Below are positions 6,959-14,984 of a stretch of DNA of 22,017 bases, in pieces. Each line of letters opens with the position of its first letter. Within the stretch, counting starts at the first letter, position 1. This stretch comes from Desulfuromonadaceae bacterium (lineage in GTDB: Bacteria; Desulfobacterota; Desulfuromonadia; Desulfuromonadales; SZUA-540). The translations under genes were made by a program, and so were the position numbers. Where the stretch lies: assembly GCA_003250235.1 (NCBI GenBank), contig QKGY01000443.1, positions 1-22,017 on the forward strand, in the 5' to 3' direction. Below the pieces are notes generated by a model. The model was not told the DNA's origin. It did no database searches and saw nothing but the letters and a program-made list of their open reading frames with translations.

Positions 6959-8179
6959 TCAGTCTTTCACGTATCCCCTCGACCCGCGGATGGCCCACGC
7001 CATCCGGGCCGTCTGCCGGGCCGCCCCCACGTCGTGAACCCGGAAAAGGGCCGCCCCCTGGGCTACCCCCAAAGAAACCGTAGCCATCGTACCCAGCAAG
7101 CGCTGTTCCGGGTCCGGCTGATCGAGAATCTTTCCGATGAAGTTCTTTCGCGACGTCCCCAAAAGAATGGGTAGCCCCAGGGTTTGCAGCTCCCCGAGGC
7201 GTCTCAATATTTCAAGGTTTCCATCCACATCTTTGCCGAAACCGACACCGGGATCGACAGAGATTCTATCCCGGGGGATACCGGCGGAAAGCGCTTGCTC
7301 AACACAATCATGCAGATAAGAAATGATTTCACCCATCAGGTCTTCATAACGGGTGTCTTTCTGCATGGCATCGGGGCGCCCCCGCGTGTGCATGAGGAAA
7401 ACGCCTCCCCCCTGCTCGGCGATGATACGCCCCATATCGGGATCAAACCGCATCCCGCTTATGTCATTGATAAAATCGGCCCCAGCAGCCAGAGAGGCTT
7501 TTGCGACGGAACCTTTGGTGGTATCCACCGATACCGGAACGCCCCATTCCCGCTTCAGCGCTTCGACAACCGGAACAACCCGGTCCATTTCCATCTGCGC
7601 GTCCACAGAAGCCGATCCGGGACGGGTGCTTTCCCCGCCGACATCGATCAGATCAGCGCCCTGAGCGACCAGTTCGCCGGCATGGCGCAAGGCCGCCTCC
7701 TGACACAGGTAGCGGCCGCCGTCGGAAAAGGAATCCGGGGTGACATTGAGAACGCCCATAATGACCGGGCGGCTCAGATCCAGACTGCAGGAGCGCCCAT
7801 TCAGAACACGGGGAGGATGCTCCACCGCATCGAGTAGCTCTTCAAGCTCCCGGCCAAGCGCTTCCAGGCCAAAGGGCTGACCGCGTAATCTGCGGCTCAA
7901 TCGAAAAAGCTGTTTTCGAGAACCGATGAGAAGGGTGTCGGTTTGTTCTACGGAGCAGGCCACGCTGCCCCGGGCCACGGCGGCATCGCCACCGATAGCA
8001 AGCATTTCCTGTTTGAGAATATTCGCACACCGACAGGCGATGCCATTAAGCTTGACCATGGCAGGGACCATTTTCCCTGCCATTTTGTCAACACCGACAG
8101 GATCAGCCCCGATGAGACGGATCTCCTGCCGGGCCTGCGACTCATCCGCGACCAGCACCATCCGAGGTAAAAACGCCAT
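6959..8179 (-). CDS. folP: Dihydropteroate synthase, long form with N-terminal extension
   Basis: DHPS joins p-aminobenzoate to dihydropterin pyrophosphate in folate synthesis and is the sulfonamide target. The core TIM barrel occupies about residues 137-400: VLNVTPDSFSDGG, DVGGESTRPGS, SVDTTKG, NDISGM, MHTRG, DPGVGFGKD and GTSRKNFIG are all intact. Ahead of it is a non-barrel region of about 130 residues that includes ARG/CRCANILKQEMLAIGGDAAV and a PFGLEALG stretch. I recall similar extended DHPS proteins of about 400 residues in clostridia and Geobacter relatives, so it is not an assembly artefact; the extension's role is unknown. GTG at 8182 and ATG at 8179 both overlap the ftsH stop; GGGAG sits four bases before the ATG, which I prefer. 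Confidence 0.94.
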   Translation of the reverse strand: MAFLPRMVLVADESQARQEIRLIGADPVGVDKMAGKMVPAMVKLNGIACRCANILKQEMLAIGGDAAVARGSVACSVEQTDTLLIGSRKQLFRLSRRLRGQPFGLEALGRELEELLDAVEHPPRVLNGRSCSLDLSRPVIMGVLNVTPDSFSDGGRYLCQEAALRHAGELVAQGADLIDVGGESTRPGSASVDAQMEMDRVVPVVEALKREWGVPVSVDTTKGSVAKASLAAGADFINDISGMRFDPDMGRIIAEQGGGVFLMHTRGRPDAMQKDTRYEDLMGEIISYLHDCVEQALSAGIPRDRISVDPGVGFGKDVDGNLEILRRLGELQTLGLPILLGTSRKNFIGKILDQPDPEQRLLGTMATVSLGVAQGAALFRVHDVGAARQTARMAWAIRGSRGYVKD

Positions 8180-10047
8180 CACACTCCCGGCTCAGAGATA
8201 CTCTCCACACAAGACCCGGCAGAGGGAGCCACGGTACCTCCTCCCGTCGAAGAGGGGGAGTCGCTGCCAAAAACCATCTCGCGGATTTCCGACCCATCGA
8301 GATTCTCTCTTTCCAGAAGGGCTTCGGCCACCTTGATCAGGGCCTCGTGATTGGTCTTCAAGATTTCACGGGTGCGTTCGTAGTTCTCCTTAACAATTCG
8401 GCGGATCTCGTTGTCGATCTCGATGGCCGTTGCTTCGCTGTAGTTCTTGACATGCCCCATATCGCGGCCAAGGAAAACCTCTCCCTCTTTCTCCCCAAAG
8501 GCCAGGGGGCCGAGCTTGTCACTCATGCCCCATTCGCATACCATTTTTCGGGCAATCGCAGTGGCACGTTCGATGTCATTACTGGCGCCGCTGGTGATGC
8601 TGGCAAATGTGATTTCTTCGGCAACCCGACCACCCAGGAGAGTGCAGATCCGGGTATAGAGCCCCTCGCGCGTTTCGTTGTATTTTTCAACTTCCGGCAG
8701 ATACATGGTCACCCCCATGGCGCGGCCACGCGGGATGATCGAGACCTTGTGAACAGGATCGGCGCCTGGAATAAACAAGGCGACCAGGGCATGGCCGGCC
8801 TCATGATATGCCGTAACCTTCTTCTCCTCCTCGGTGATAACCATCGAACGACGCTCGGCACCCATGAGTACCTTGTCTTTGGCCGCCTCCACGTCTTCCA
8901 TAGTGACTTCGTTTTTGTCAGCCCTTGCCGCAAGCAGGGCTGCCTCATTGACCAGGTTGGCCAGGTCGGCCCCCGAGAAGCCGGGAGTTCCCTTGGCCAC
9001 GACCTCCAGATCGACATCCTTGCTTAGAGGCACCTTCCGGGCATGAACCTGCAGGATCTTGGTGCGTCCCTTGACATCCGGCCTGGGGACAACCACCTGA
9101 CGGTCAAAACGACCAGGGCGCAGAAGAGCGGGGTCCAGAACATCGGGACGGTTGGTGGCCGCAATCAGAATGACCCCTTCGTTAGACTCAAAACCGTCCA
9201 TTTCAACCAGCAGCTGATTCAGGGTCTGTTCACGCTCATCGTGTCCACCACCCAGGCCGGCGCCGCGATGGCGGCCAACCGCATCGATCTCGTCGATGAA
9301 GATAATACAGGGGGCGTTTTTCTTACCCTGAACAAACAGGTCACGAACACGGCTGGCGCCGACGCCGACAAACATTTCGACAAAGTCAGAACCCGATATA
9401 GAGAAGAAAGGAACCCCAGCTTCTCCGGCAATGGCACGAGCCAGAAGGGTTTTACCGGTTCCGGGAGATCCCACCAGCAGGACGCCCTTGGGAATCCGTC
9501 CCCCCAGGCGCGAGAACTTTTTGGGGTCCTTGAGATATGAGACGATTTCCTCAAGCTCGTCCTTGGCCTCGTCGATGCCAGCGACATCGTTGAACGTGAC
9601 GACGGCCTGGGTTTCCGAGAGGAGCTTGGCGCGGCTCTTGCCGAAACTCATCGCCTTACCACCCCCGGACTGCATCTGCCTCATGAAGAAGATCCAGACC
9701 CCGATCAACAGAAGGATGGGTCCCCAGGACACCAGCAGCGTAAACCAGAAGCTGCGATCCCCTTCCGGCTTGGCCTGAATAACCACCCCCTTGTTTCGAA
9801 GCTCGGTAATCAGTTGCGGATCATTGGGCGCAAAGGTTTTAAACAGGGTATTGTCCTTGTATTTTCCCTCAATATTGGCACCCTGAACGGTAATTTCCTG
9901 GACCTTTCCTTCCTCGACAGCCGACAGGAACGCCGTATAGGTGATCGCTTTCTGTTCCCTGTCCTTCTGCGTCATCATATTGAACAACAGGATCATCACC
10001 AGGGAGATCACCAGCCAGAGCGCGATATTTTTATAGAATTGATTCAC
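8179..10047 (-). CDS. ftsH: ATP-dependent zinc metalloprotease FtsH
   Basis: FtsH is the membrane-anchored AAA+ protease that degrades misfolded membrane proteins and short-lived regulators. The 622-residue protein has membrane segments at about 8-24 and 102-122 around a periplasmic domain, Walker A GSPGTGKT at 193-200, Walker B IIFIDEID at 248-255, the second region of homology TNRPDVLDPALLRPGR at 298-313, and the zinc site HEAGH at 415-419; the third ligand is probably the Asp in TSGASNDIERAT near 493. The tail is Ser/Gly-rich. The start is GTG at 10047 with AGGGGGT four bases upstream. The 105 bases between tilS and ftsH hold only a weak hairpin and no convincing promoter. Confidence 0.97.
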   Translation of the reverse strand: MNQFYKNIALWLVISLVMILLFNMMTQKDREQKAITYTAFLSAVEEGKVQEITVQGANIEGKYKDNTLFKTFAPNDPQLITELRNKGVVIQAKPEGDRSFWFTLLVSWGPILLLIGVWIFFMRQMQSGGGKAMSFGKSRAKLLSETQAVVTFNDVAGIDEAKDELEEIVSYLKDPKKFSRLGGRIPKGVLLVGSPGTGKTLLARAIAGEAGVPFFSISGSDFVEMFVGVGASRVRDLFVQGKKNAPCIIFIDEIDAVGRHRGAGLGGGHDEREQTLNQLLVEMDGFESNEGVILIAATNRPDVLDPALLRPGRFDRQVVVPRPDVKGRTKILQVHARKVPLSKDVDLEVVAKGTPGFSGADLANLVNEAALLAARADKNEVTMEDVEAAKDKVLMGAERRSMVITEEEKKVTAYHEAGHALVALFIPGADPVHKVSIIPRGRAMGVTMYLPEVEKYNETREGLYTRICTLLGGRVAEEITFASITSGASNDIERATAIARKMVCEWGMSDKLGPLAFGEKEGEVFLGRDMGHVKNYSEATAIEIDNEIRRIVKENYERTREILKTNHEALIKVAEALLERENLDGSEIREMVFGSDSPSSTGGGTVAPSAGSCVESISEPGV

Positions 10048-10152
10048 TTTACCCCCTAAGTCTGCTTATTTAGATCCTCACAAAGAGGACGAAAAAGACC
10101 TCTGTAAATTTGAAAAAATTATCATAAACCCGCTGAATTCACAAGCCGTTTG

Positions 10153-11505
10153 TCAGACATTCTTCCCCCTCGAAAACCAGACGCAACACCCTGAGACCGG
10201 CCTGAAGCCCTCACACCGTCGCAACCCAACCAGCCAGAGAATTTCAGAGGCCTCGACAATCGGAATGCGCGATCGGATTTCCCGCGGGATCTTTTTATCC
10301 ACAAAATAGTCTTTGAGTTTTTTATGTCCTGACATGCCGCTGGGCCGGAATCGGTCACCGGCAACCCAGGACCGCACTTTCAGGGGAAACGGAACTCGGG
10401 AAGCATCAAACTCGACGGCCCCTTGTCCCTCTCCACGAGGTGCGTTCTCTAAAGATACCCGCAACACGCCCATTGTCGACAGCGGATATACGCCGGGCCC
10501 GCCAATGAAAAATTCCGGAAGACGGTCGGCACACAGAGGTTCTCGACCCAGCCAAAGAGTCTCATAGCGTCGGCAACTCCACCCCTGCGGGCCGGCGATA
10601 TCGGTTTGAGGATTCGAGCTCAGAACCTGATCCTCGATATCCTGAAGGTTTCTTGCCGAAATCCCCTGCACCGTACCGAGCAGAAGGGCAAGCCCCCGAC
10701 GAAGGACCCTCATTCGTAACGCGGGATGCAATTCCAGCAACTTCCTTCGGTCAAAGCGGATCCTGCCGGAAACCAAGGTACCACTCTGTTGAAAAGCCTT
10801 CTCTGTTTCCTGTTGCCAGTAATCCTCTTCCTCGCCGATACGCCCGGCCAAGCGCACCAGGTGATCGGCAACCCGCGGATTGAATGTTTGCAGCACGGGG
10901 AGCAGTTCATGACGAATGCGATTCCGGGTGAAACGGCGGTCGGCATTGCTCGCATCCTCGACAAACATCAAGCCTTGCGCGGCGACATACTCGCGGATCT
11001 CTGCCCTGTCAAAGTAAAGTAATGGCCGGATGTACATTCCTGAGCGAAACTGCATGGCCGCCAGCCCCGGCAGGGCCGTTCCGCGCAAGAGCCGGTGCAG
11101 TACAGTTTCCGCCTGATCGTCCCGGTGATGCCCCAGGGCAATGACCTCACAAGCGGTTTCGGAAGCGGTTTTTTCCAAAAAATCTTTCCGAGCTTCCCGG
11201 GCGGCCTCTTCAAGCCCAAGATGTTTTTCCTGTGCCAGAGCAGGGACGTTGCACTGTGAGCCATAAAACGGGACGTCCCATTGCTCGCATAATCGTCGCA
11301 CGAAAGCAGCGTCCTGTTCGCTCTCCGGACGCATCCCATGGTCGAGGTGAGCCACGAAGAGCTCCAAGGGATAACCGAGAGCGACTTTGCGTAAAAGACT
11401 CAACAAAGCGACGGAATCAGCCCCCCCGGACACGGCCACCAACAGCCGGGATCCGGAAGCAACCCGACATTGAGAGCGCAGAATTTTTTCAATCCCGAAA
11501 AGCAT
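10153..11505 (-). CDS. tilS: tRNA(Ile)-lysidine synthetase
   Basis: TilS converts C34 of tRNA-Ile2 (CAU anticodon) to lysidine, switching the tRNA from methionine to isoleucine and from AUG to AUA. The 450-residue protein has the PP-loop SGGADS at residues 26-31, HLDHGMRPES near 54-63, GHHRDDQAETVLHRLLRG near 124-141, EDASNADRRFTRNRIRHELLP near 183-203, and a C-terminal domain (HKKLKDYFVDKKIPRE) typical of long-form TilS. The ATG at 11505 has GAGGGG two to three bases upstream. The gene begins 23 bases after the terminator of two CAU-anticodon tRNA genes, leaving no room for a separate promoter. Confidence 0.95.
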   Translation of the reverse strand: MLFGIEKILRSQCRVASGSRLLVAVSGGADSVALLSLLRKVALGYPLELFVAHLDHGMRPESEQDAAFVRRLCEQWDVPFYGSQCNVPALAQEKHLGLEEAAREARKDFLEKTASETACEVIALGHHRDDQAETVLHRLLRGTALPGLAAMQFRSGMYIRPLLYFDRAEIREYVAAQGLMFVEDASNADRRFTRNRIRHELLPVLQTFNPRVADHLVRLAGRIGEEEDYWQQETEKAFQQSGTLVSGRIRFDRRKLLELHPALRMRVLRRGLALLLGTVQGISARNLQDIEDQVLSSNPQTDIAGPQGWSCRRYETLWLGREPLCADRLPEFFIGGPGVYPLSTMGVLRVSLENAPRGEGQGAVEFDASRVPFPLKVRSWVAGDRFRPSGMSGHKKLKDYFVDKKIPREIRSRIPIVEASEILWLVGLRRCEGFRPVSGCCVWFSRGKNV

Positions 11506-11528
11506 AGCCCCTCAAAACGGCTCAAAAC

Positions 11529-11563
11529 AGAAAACCCTCCCCGGCAGCCGGGGAGGGTTTTCT
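11529..11563 (-). terminator. Intrinsic terminator after tRNA-Met
   Basis: A perfect 16-bp inverted repeat (arms 11529-11544 and 11548-11563) with a three-base loop. It contains the core CCCTCCCCGG/CCGGGGAGGG flanked by A and T rows, so it could terminate on either strand. It lies seven bases after the 3' end of tRNA-Met and 23 bases before the tilS ATG. Confidence 0.92.
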
Positions 11564-11569
11564 TCTTGA

Positions 11570-11646
11570 TGGTGGCGGTGCAGAGATTCGAACTCCGGAC
11601 ACTGCGGATATGAGCCGCATGCTCTAACCAACTGAGCTACACCGCC
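11570..11646 (-). tRNA. tRNA-Met (CAT anticodon), elongator type
   Basis: A complete 77-base cloverleaf with encoded CCA. The acceptor stem is GGCGGTG/CACCGCC, the D arm is GCTC/GAGC, the anticodon stem TGCGG/CCGCA encloses CTCATAT with anticodon CAT, and the T arm holds TTCGAAT with one G-T wobble. The first acceptor pair is G-C, so it is not an initiator. The alternative is tRNA-Ile2, which also has a CAT anticodon and would be modified by TilS. Acceptor positions 4 and 5 are G-C, unlike the C4-G69 and C5-G68 pairs of E. coli tRNA-Ile2, so methionine is favoured but not certain. Confidence 0.9.
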
Positions 11647-11691
11647 AAACTTTCACCTATGATCACTCCCAGCTTCGGGAGATATGTGCTT

Positions 11692-11768
<77 letters not shown>

Positions 11769-11781
11769 CCAGAGAGAACGC

Positions 11782-11810
11782 AATTTATCCAGAACCGGTT
11801 TCAAAGTCAA
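11782..11810 (-). promoter_or_regulatory. Predicted sigma-70 promoter for the two-tRNA unit
   Basis: TTGACT (11805-11810) and TAAATT (11782-11787) on the minus strand are separated by exactly 17 bases. Transcription would start near 11775, about seven bases before tRNA-fMet, as is usual for tRNA operons. A seven-base A run lies just upstream of the -35 box on this strand. Confidence 0.8.
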
Positions 11811-11855
11811 GACTTTTTTTCACAACAAGGAGCGGAAAGCCGTTTCCAACAAAAC

Positions 11856-12548
11856 TCAGCGTTTCCGCACCATGGCGGAGAGTTTTTCCTCTTTCTTCAG
11901 GCGGGAAACAACCTGCTCGGCAGATGCCTCACCGGCAAAAGGTCCCAAAAGAACACGATGCCAAACCCCCTTGGTGCCGAGATCGGCCTTTTCGACAAAA
12001 GCGCTGTAGCCGGCTGCCGCCAAACGATCTCGCAGGCGAGCCGCCTCCTCTTGCGAACGGAAAGAGGCCACCTGCACGAGAAAGGCTCCGGCTTGAGCCT
12101 TTCTCGGAAGCGCTTCCGGCATCGCGGCAGGAGTTTTTGAAGCGGTCGTCACGACAGGCTCGGGTTTCGGTTCCGGCCTCTGCTTCTCCTCCTTCGTTTC
12201 GTTGCCCAGGTCCTTTTGTTTTTCGGGGGGGGGCAGGTTGATGCCGCTGCCCAAGGGGGGTTGCTCTCCCTTGGGCAGCGCGTCATAAAAGGTCAGTGCC
12301 TTGGCGACATCATCCTCGCGGGACTCCGGCGTCGGGGCCGGAGCTTCAGCAGGATCGTCCCCTTTAACCACGGGGATTCTTACGGGAGTTTCGGCAACCG
12401 CCGCCTCTTCCGGCGCCTTCGCGCCCCCCCGTCCTACCATGACCCCAAGGGTAAAACTGGCCAAAGAAACCGCCAGCATGAGAACCAAAAGGATAAGAGC
12501 CTGTTTCTTCTCCATGCGACGTTGCGAACGAGAAGCTACCTGACGCAT
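11856..12548 (-). CDS. SPOR-domain inner-membrane protein
   Basis: SPOR domains bind denuded glycan strands of septal peptidoglycan, so the protein probably acts in cell division or wall remodelling. From the ATG at 12548 it is 230 residues: a basic N-terminus, one membrane segment (about 16-38, ALILLVLMLAVSLASFTLGVM), a low-complexity Pro/Glu/Lys-rich linker of about 110 residues, and a C-terminal SPOR domain (about 153-230) with FLVQVASFRSQEEAARLRDRL and WHRVLLGPFAG. The layout resembles FtsN, DedD or CvpA-linked SPOR proteins but does not decide between them. GGGAG lies six bases before this ATG; the GTG at 12551 is spaced less well. A 13-bp hairpin and a nine-base C run fall in the linker. 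It follows argS by 13 bases. Confidence 0.88.
   Translation of the reverse strand: MRQVASRSQRRMEKKQALILLVLMLAVSLASFTLGVMVGRGGAKAPEEAAVAETPVRIPVVKGDDPAEAPAPTPESREDDVAKALTFYDALPKGEQPPLGSGINLPPPEKQKDLGNETKEEKQRPEPKPEPVVTTASKTPAAMPEALPRKAQAGAFLVQVASFRSQEEAARLRDRLAAAGYSAFVEKADLGTKGVWHRVLLGPFAGEASAEQVVSRLKKEEKLSAMVRKR
12225..12280 (-). repeat. Perfect 13-bp inverted repeat and C9 run inside the SPOR gene
   Basis: CGCTGCCCAAGGG (12245-12257) and CCCTTGGGCAGCG (12268-12280) are perfect inverted copies with a 10-base spacer. On the coding strand a nine-base C run (12233-12225) follows the hairpin eleven bases later. Both lie in the low-complexity linker, in frame, and the reading frame stays open. 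Confidence 0.9.
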
Positions 12549-12561
12549 CACTGTCTCCCTG

Positions 12562-14226
12562 TCACATCTGTTCGGGTGCCGACACGCCGAGAAGATTCAG
12601 GGCGTTGGCAAAGACAACCCGGACACTGTTCACCAGATAGAGGCGAGCCCGGCTGGTTTCCACATCCTCACTCAGGATACGCTGCCGGTTGTAGTAACTG
12701 TGAAACTGAGAGGCCAAATCCTGCAGGAAGAACGTAATCCGATGCGGCTCAAAATGCCGTGCAGCCCCTTCGACAACCTCAGGATAGCGTGCCAGGAGTT
12801 TGGCCAGAGCCAGCTCTTCGTCAAGGGTCAGACGATCGAAATCCACCTCACCCAGAGCAGGCACCTTAATCCCCTGGGTTTCCGCATTGCGATTGATGCT
12901 GCAAACCCGCGCATGGGCATACTGAACATAGTACACCGGATTTTCGGTACTCTGCTGTTTGGCCAGCTCCAGATCGAAATCGAGCTGACTGTCGGAACGT
13001 CGCATCAGGAAAAAATAGCGGCAGGCATCTCTGCCAACCTCATCCACCACCTCGCGCAGGGTCACAAACTCTCCGGAACGGGTACTCATGGCGACCTGCT
13101 GCCCGCCGCGCAGGAGATTGACCAGCTGAACCAGAAGGACCTGGAGATCTTCCGGGTTTCTGCCAAGAGCCTGAACAATCGCCTTCATCCTTGGAATATA
13201 CCCGTGGTGATCGGCGCCCCACACATCGATGACCTGATCGAACCCCCGCTCGAATTTTTCCTTATGATAGGCCACGTCCGAGGCAAAATACGTTGTTGCC
13301 CCGTTGGAGCGGACCATGACCCGATCCTTGTCATCACCGAAATCGGTGGTGCGAAACCAGATGGCTCCCTCCTTTTCAAAGGCATAGCCCTTTTCCTTGA
13401 GAAGGGCGACCCCCTGGTCCACCTGGCCACGGTCGTAGAGTCCCTGCTCGCTGTACCAGTTGTCAAAATGGACGCCGAATGCCTGCAGGTCCTCATCGAT
13501 CCCGGCAAGAATCTTTTTGCCCCCATAATCGGCGAAGTAACGAATCCCTTCGTCTTCAGGCACCTTCGAATAGGAGTCTCCCTGCGCCTCGATGACTTCG
13601 GCAGCCATCTCGCGGATATAATCGCCCTGATAACAGTCCTGGGGAAAGTCGATCGTCTTCCCGAGCAATTCCAGATAGCGCAGATACAGGGATTTCCCCA
13701 GGGTGTTCATCTGGTTCCCCGCATCATTGATATAGTACTCGCGCTGCACATCGTACCCGGCGGCCTTCAGAAGGGACGCTACGGCATCACCGGTAGCCGC
13801 CCCGCGGCCGTGCCCGATGTGCAAGGGACCGGTGGGATTGGCACTGACGAATTCAACCTGGATTTTTTTGCCCGCCCCCACGCGGCTCTCGCCATAACGC
13901 GCGCCACTGCGGACGATATCGTCAAGAACGCCGTACCAGCAACGATTGGTCAGAAAAAAATTGATAAAACCGGGACCGGCCACTTCAACCTGACGCCACA
14001 ACCCGGAGCCCTCGCCCAGAGCGGCAATAAGGATTTCGGCAATCTGGCGCGGTGCCTTCTTTTCCGGCCGCGCGAGCATCATGGCGATATTGGTGGCAAA
14101 GTCTCCATGTTCGGCATGGGCGGGGACTTCAATGGTGAACTCGGGAAACGTTCCGGAGTTCAGCATGCCCTTGGCATAACAGTTTGCCAGAGCCTCTTTG
14201 ATGTGGCCTTTTAAGCGATCTCTCAT
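12562..14226 (-). CDS. argS: Arginyl-tRNA synthetase
   Basis: ArgS is the class I synthetase that charges tRNA-Arg. The 554-residue protein carries the N-terminal Add-1 domain (about 1-90), the ANPTGPLHIGHGRGAATGD segment with HIGH at 136-139, the insertion typical of the family, a KMSKS-region equivalent VAMSTRSGEFVTL (as in most ArgS, the canonical KMSKS is not conserved), and the C-terminal DALR anticodon-binding domain ending LNLLGVSAPEQM. Length and ends are normal. ATG at 14226 lies six bases after the Cys-rich gene's stop, so the genes are probably co-transcribed. Confidence 0.97.
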   Translation of the reverse strand: MRDRLKGHIKEALANCYAKGMLNSGTFPEFTIEVPAHAEHGDFATNIAMMLARPEKKAPRQIAEILIAALGEGSGLWRQVEVAGPGFINFFLTNRCWYGVLDDIVRSGARYGESRVGAGKKIQVEFVSANPTGPLHIGHGRGAATGDAVASLLKAAGYDVQREYYINDAGNQMNTLGKSLYLRYLELLGKTIDFPQDCYQGDYIREMAAEVIEAQGDSYSKVPEDEGIRYFADYGGKKILAGIDEDLQAFGVHFDNWYSEQGLYDRGQVDQGVALLKEKGYAFEKEGAIWFRTTDFGDDKDRVMVRSNGATTYFASDVAYHKEKFERGFDQVIDVWGADHHGYIPRMKAIVQALGRNPEDLQVLLVQLVNLLRGGQQVAMSTRSGEFVTLREVVDEVGRDACRYFFLMRRSDSQLDFDLELAKQQSTENPVYYVQYAHARVCSINRNAETQGIKVPALGEVDFDRLTLDEELALAKLLARYPEVVEGAARHFEPHRITFFLQDLASQFHSYYNRQRILSEDVETSRARLYLVNSVRVVFANALNLLGVSAPEQM

Positions 14227-14232
14227 AACCGG

Positions 14233-14412
14233 CTAGTCTCTTTCTTGCCCTTCGGCTGTATCTTCGCTGTTTGCGGCAGCGTTCTTTTTCAACTGCACAT
14301 CCTCGGTAAAATCGGGGCAGTGCAAAGTCACATCGCTACCCATGGAAAACCGCTTGGCGCAATTCTGCCGCCAGGCACAGAACGGGCAGATCTTCTGTAC
14401 GTCTCTGGACAT
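14233..14412 (-). CDS. Small Cys-rich protein of unknown function
   Basis: I do not recognise a named family. From the ATG at 14412 the product is 59 residues, with four cysteines at 9, 12, 18 and 32 in the pattern C-x2-C-x5-C-x13-C, a conserved-looking CPFCAW opening and HCPDF around the last cysteine, followed by an acidic, Asn/Glu-rich tail. Such spacing could hold zinc or an iron-sulfur cluster. The ATG has GGAGG seven bases upstream, a strong site; an upstream TTG at 14436 would bypass it. It is the first gene after a predicted promoter and lies directly before argS. Codon use and the strong ribosome site make it a real gene. Confidence 0.75.
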   Translation of the reverse strand: MSRDVQKICPFCAWRQNCAKRFSMGSDVTLHCPDFTEDVQLKKNAAANSEDTAEGQERD

Positions 14413-14449
14413 GGTAAAACCTCCGACACGCAACAAGGAAAAGTGCGAT

Positions 14450-14479
14450 ATGTTATCCCTTTGGACGGGCGGCTGTCAA
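14450..14479 (-). promoter_or_regulatory. Predicted sigma-70 promoter for the Cys-rich gene, argS and SPOR gene
   Basis: A perfect TTGACA (14474-14479, minus strand) is followed after 18 bases by TAACAT (14450-14455); GATAAC at a 16-base spacing overlaps it as an alternative. Transcription would start near 14443, about 30 bases before the ATG at 14412. It lies in the 132-base gap after ftsB. Confidence 0.65.
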
Positions 14480-14544
14480 GAAAGGCGAGCAGGAGACAAA
14501 TGCCCACCATTGAGATTACGGGGACGGAGTTTTCTCAGGCAGGA

Positions 14545-14904
14545 TTATTCTTCCGGTGGCATTTGGGGAGCAGGGGGCGTGGCTTCTTTTTTGGGCTTCT
14601 CCTGCGGGAACTGATAGACGAGTTCGTCATCCTTCACCATCCCGAGATCCTTACGGGCAATGCCTTCAATATACCGGCGGTCTGAGCGCAGAGATTCGAT
14701 TTCATGTCGAAGAGTGGTATTTTCCGCTTCAAGTCGGCGGATATCCTCAAGCAGAGCATCCCGTTGCGACCGTGCCTGCAAGGCTCTCAACACCCCCTTG
14801 TCGCCAAACACCGCCACTCCGAGCAGACAGAGCAGCAACAAGACGAACCACAGAGGAAGCCGCCAGGGGGATGAAGTCTTTTTTTCCGGTTCGTTTGATG
14901 ACAT
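14545..14904 (-). CDS. ftsB: FtsB/DivIC-family cell-division protein
   Basis: FtsB forms a complex with FtsL and FtsQ that signals to the septal wall synthase. The 119-residue product from ATG 14904 has a short cytoplasmic N-terminus, one membrane segment (about 16-33, PLWFVLLLLCLLGVAVF), a coiled coil (about 42-80 with LLEDIRRLEAENTTLRHEIESL) and the conserved IARKDLGMVKDDELVYQF segment. The tail is Pro/Lys/Glu-rich, longer than in E. coli FtsB. Upstream in-frame starts fall inside the preceding terminator, so they are unlikely. No good ribosome site precedes ATG 14904. A generic septum-initiator (DivIC) label is the alternative. Confidence 0.85.
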   Translation of the reverse strand: MSSNEPEKKTSSPWRLPLWFVLLLLCLLGVAVFGDKGVLRALQARSQRDALLEDIRRLEAENTTLRHEIESLRSDRRYIEGIARKDLGMVKDDELVYQFPQEKPKKEATPPAPQMPPEE

Positions 14905-14932
14905 GTACACCAGGTGCCGGCAAAATCGCCAT

Positions 14933-14977
14933 AAAAAACACCGATGCCCCTGGCCCAAGGGCAGAGACATCGGTGTT
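14933..14977 (-). terminator. Intrinsic terminator after the ComEA-like gene
   Basis: AACACCGATG and CATCGGTGTT form a 10-bp stem with an inner CCCT/AGGG pairing. On the minus strand the stem ends in a row of six T. It starts eight bases after the stop of the helix-hairpin-helix gene and ends less than 30 bases before ftsB. Confidence 0.9.
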
Positions 14978-14984
14978 GCTTTAA

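Noticed and set aside
10048..10152. Promoter for ftsH in the tilS-ftsH gap
   Set aside because: TTGTGA with GATAAT at 15 bases or TAATTT at 17 bases is too weak to call, and no sigma-32-type pattern is present. The gap also has a short AGAGG/CCTCT hairpin without clear meaning.
12700..14214. 504-codon open frame on the plus strand
   Set aside because: It is antisense to argS, which has all its signatures. No ribosome site or recognisable domain supports the plus-strand frame.
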